Assembly (NCBI GenBank): GCA_030727885.1
Contig: JANRAT010000121.1
Coordinates: 1 to 6,695 of the forward strand
DNA: 6,695 nt
Origin: Rhodospirillales bacterium
Lineage (GTDB): Bacteria; Pseudomonadota; Alphaproteobacteria; Rhodospirillales; Casp-alpha2
Direction of reading: 5' to 3'
Part shown: positions 6,309 through 6,695 of the stretch, one piece after another
How the letters are laid out: each line of letters begins with the position of its first letter
How positions within the stretch are numbered: position 1 is the stretch's first letter
Made by a program: the position numbers and the translations under genes
The notes under the pieces: generated by a model
Told to the model about the DNA's origin: nothing
Database searches by the model: none
Seen by the model: the letters and a program-made list of their open reading frames with translations, nothing else

Positions 6309-6695
6309 TTGAACGGCATATTTTTTGCCATAGTCGCCATTGCTTTCGCCGTGGCGTCCTATCGGCAGATTACTTTTATACCGCCTGCAACAGGGAGCGT
6401 TGATGCGCCTATGGCGGCGCTCGGCAATGCCATGATTGGTACTGCCGGCGATGCGGTTACGCTTGCGCTCGGTCTGGTCGGCGTGATGGCCCTTTTTCTT
6501 GGACTGATGAAAATTGCCGAGCGGGCCGGACTGTTGCTGGTTGTGGCAAAAACCCTGCAGCCGCTGATGACGCGACTATTCCCGAGCGTGCCTGCCGATC
6601 ATCCGGCAATGGGCGCGATGATCATGAACTTGTCGGCAAATGTCCTGGGCCTTGGCAATGCGGCGACACCGTTCGGCATTCGGGCGATGGAGCAC
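6309..6695 (+). CDS. SpmA-like nucleoside-recognition (Gate) domain membrane protein, N-terminal part (runs off right edge)
   Basis: The first 129 codons of an inner-membrane protein resembling spore maturation protein A. Visible features are an N-terminal membrane helix (about residues 3-17), a second long hydrophobic segment (about 47-80) with MKIAERAGL (67-75), and the family signature NVLGLGNAATPFGIRAMEH (111-129). An in-frame TAA at 6276-6278 leaves no ATG or GTG before the TTG at 6309, and the next ATG would remove the first helix. TTG is therefore the likely start, helped by a GGA about eight bases upstream. SpmA affects spore-core dehydration in Bacillus, but relatives occur widely in bacteria that do not sporulate, where the role is unknown; some are SpmA-SpmB fusions of about 400 residues. 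Whether this one is a fusion cannot be seen here. It may be cotranscribed with ugpQ. Confidence 0.85.
   Translation, partial: MNGIFFAIVAIAFAVASYRQITFIPPATGSVDAPMAALGNAMIGTAGDAVTLALGLVGVMALFLGLMKIAERAGLLLVVAKTLQPLMTRLFPSVPADHPAMGAMIMNLSANVLGLGNAATPFGIRAMEH

Overview
The window looks like chromosomal DNA from a Gram-negative alphaproteobacterium, probably of Rhodospirillales type. This is judged by eye from three things: the style of the two-domain malic enzyme, the moderate GC content, and a large secreted protein with Ala/Pro/Glu/Thr-rich linkers. No species can be named. There are no tRNA or rRNA genes, CRISPR arrays or insertion sequences, and no sign of recent transfer.

Layout from left to right. 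(1) Positions 1-714, minus strand: the first 238 codons of a tungsten/molybdopterin aldehyde:ferredoxin oxidoreductase (AOR), whose 3' end lies beyond the left edge. (2) Positions 715-832: a short gap holding the AOR ribosome binding site and a likely intrinsic terminator for the next gene, so AOR is probably its own transcription unit. (3) Positions 833-2824, minus: a 663-residue exported protein of unknown function. It has a signal peptide, a long low-complexity region carrying three copies of a tryptophan-containing helix motif (NP-x-x-W-L-[LI]-x-D), and a compact C-terminal domain with the only two cysteines. (4) Positions 2825-3076: a 252-base gap with two perfect inverted repeats. (5) Positions 3077-5362, minus: maeB, a complete malic enzyme fused to a phosphotransacetylase-like domain. 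(6) Positions 5363-5478: a divergent promoter region with an FNR-like site and a small hairpin. (7) Positions 5479-6216, plus: a cytoplasmic glycerophosphodiester phosphodiesterase (UgpQ type). (8) Positions 6309-6695, plus: the 5' part of an SpmA-like membrane protein that appears to start at TTG and runs off the right edge.

The genes do not form one obvious pathway. MaeB links the TCA cycle to pyruvate and NADPH. UgpQ recycles glycerol-3-phosphate from phospholipid head groups. AOR oxidises aldehydes with a low-potential acceptor and usually marks anaerobic or microaerobic metabolism. The FNR-like box beside maeB/ugpQ fits an organism that responds to oxygen, but it is a single motif match. 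The least explained item is the repeat-bearing secreted protein between maeB and AOR.
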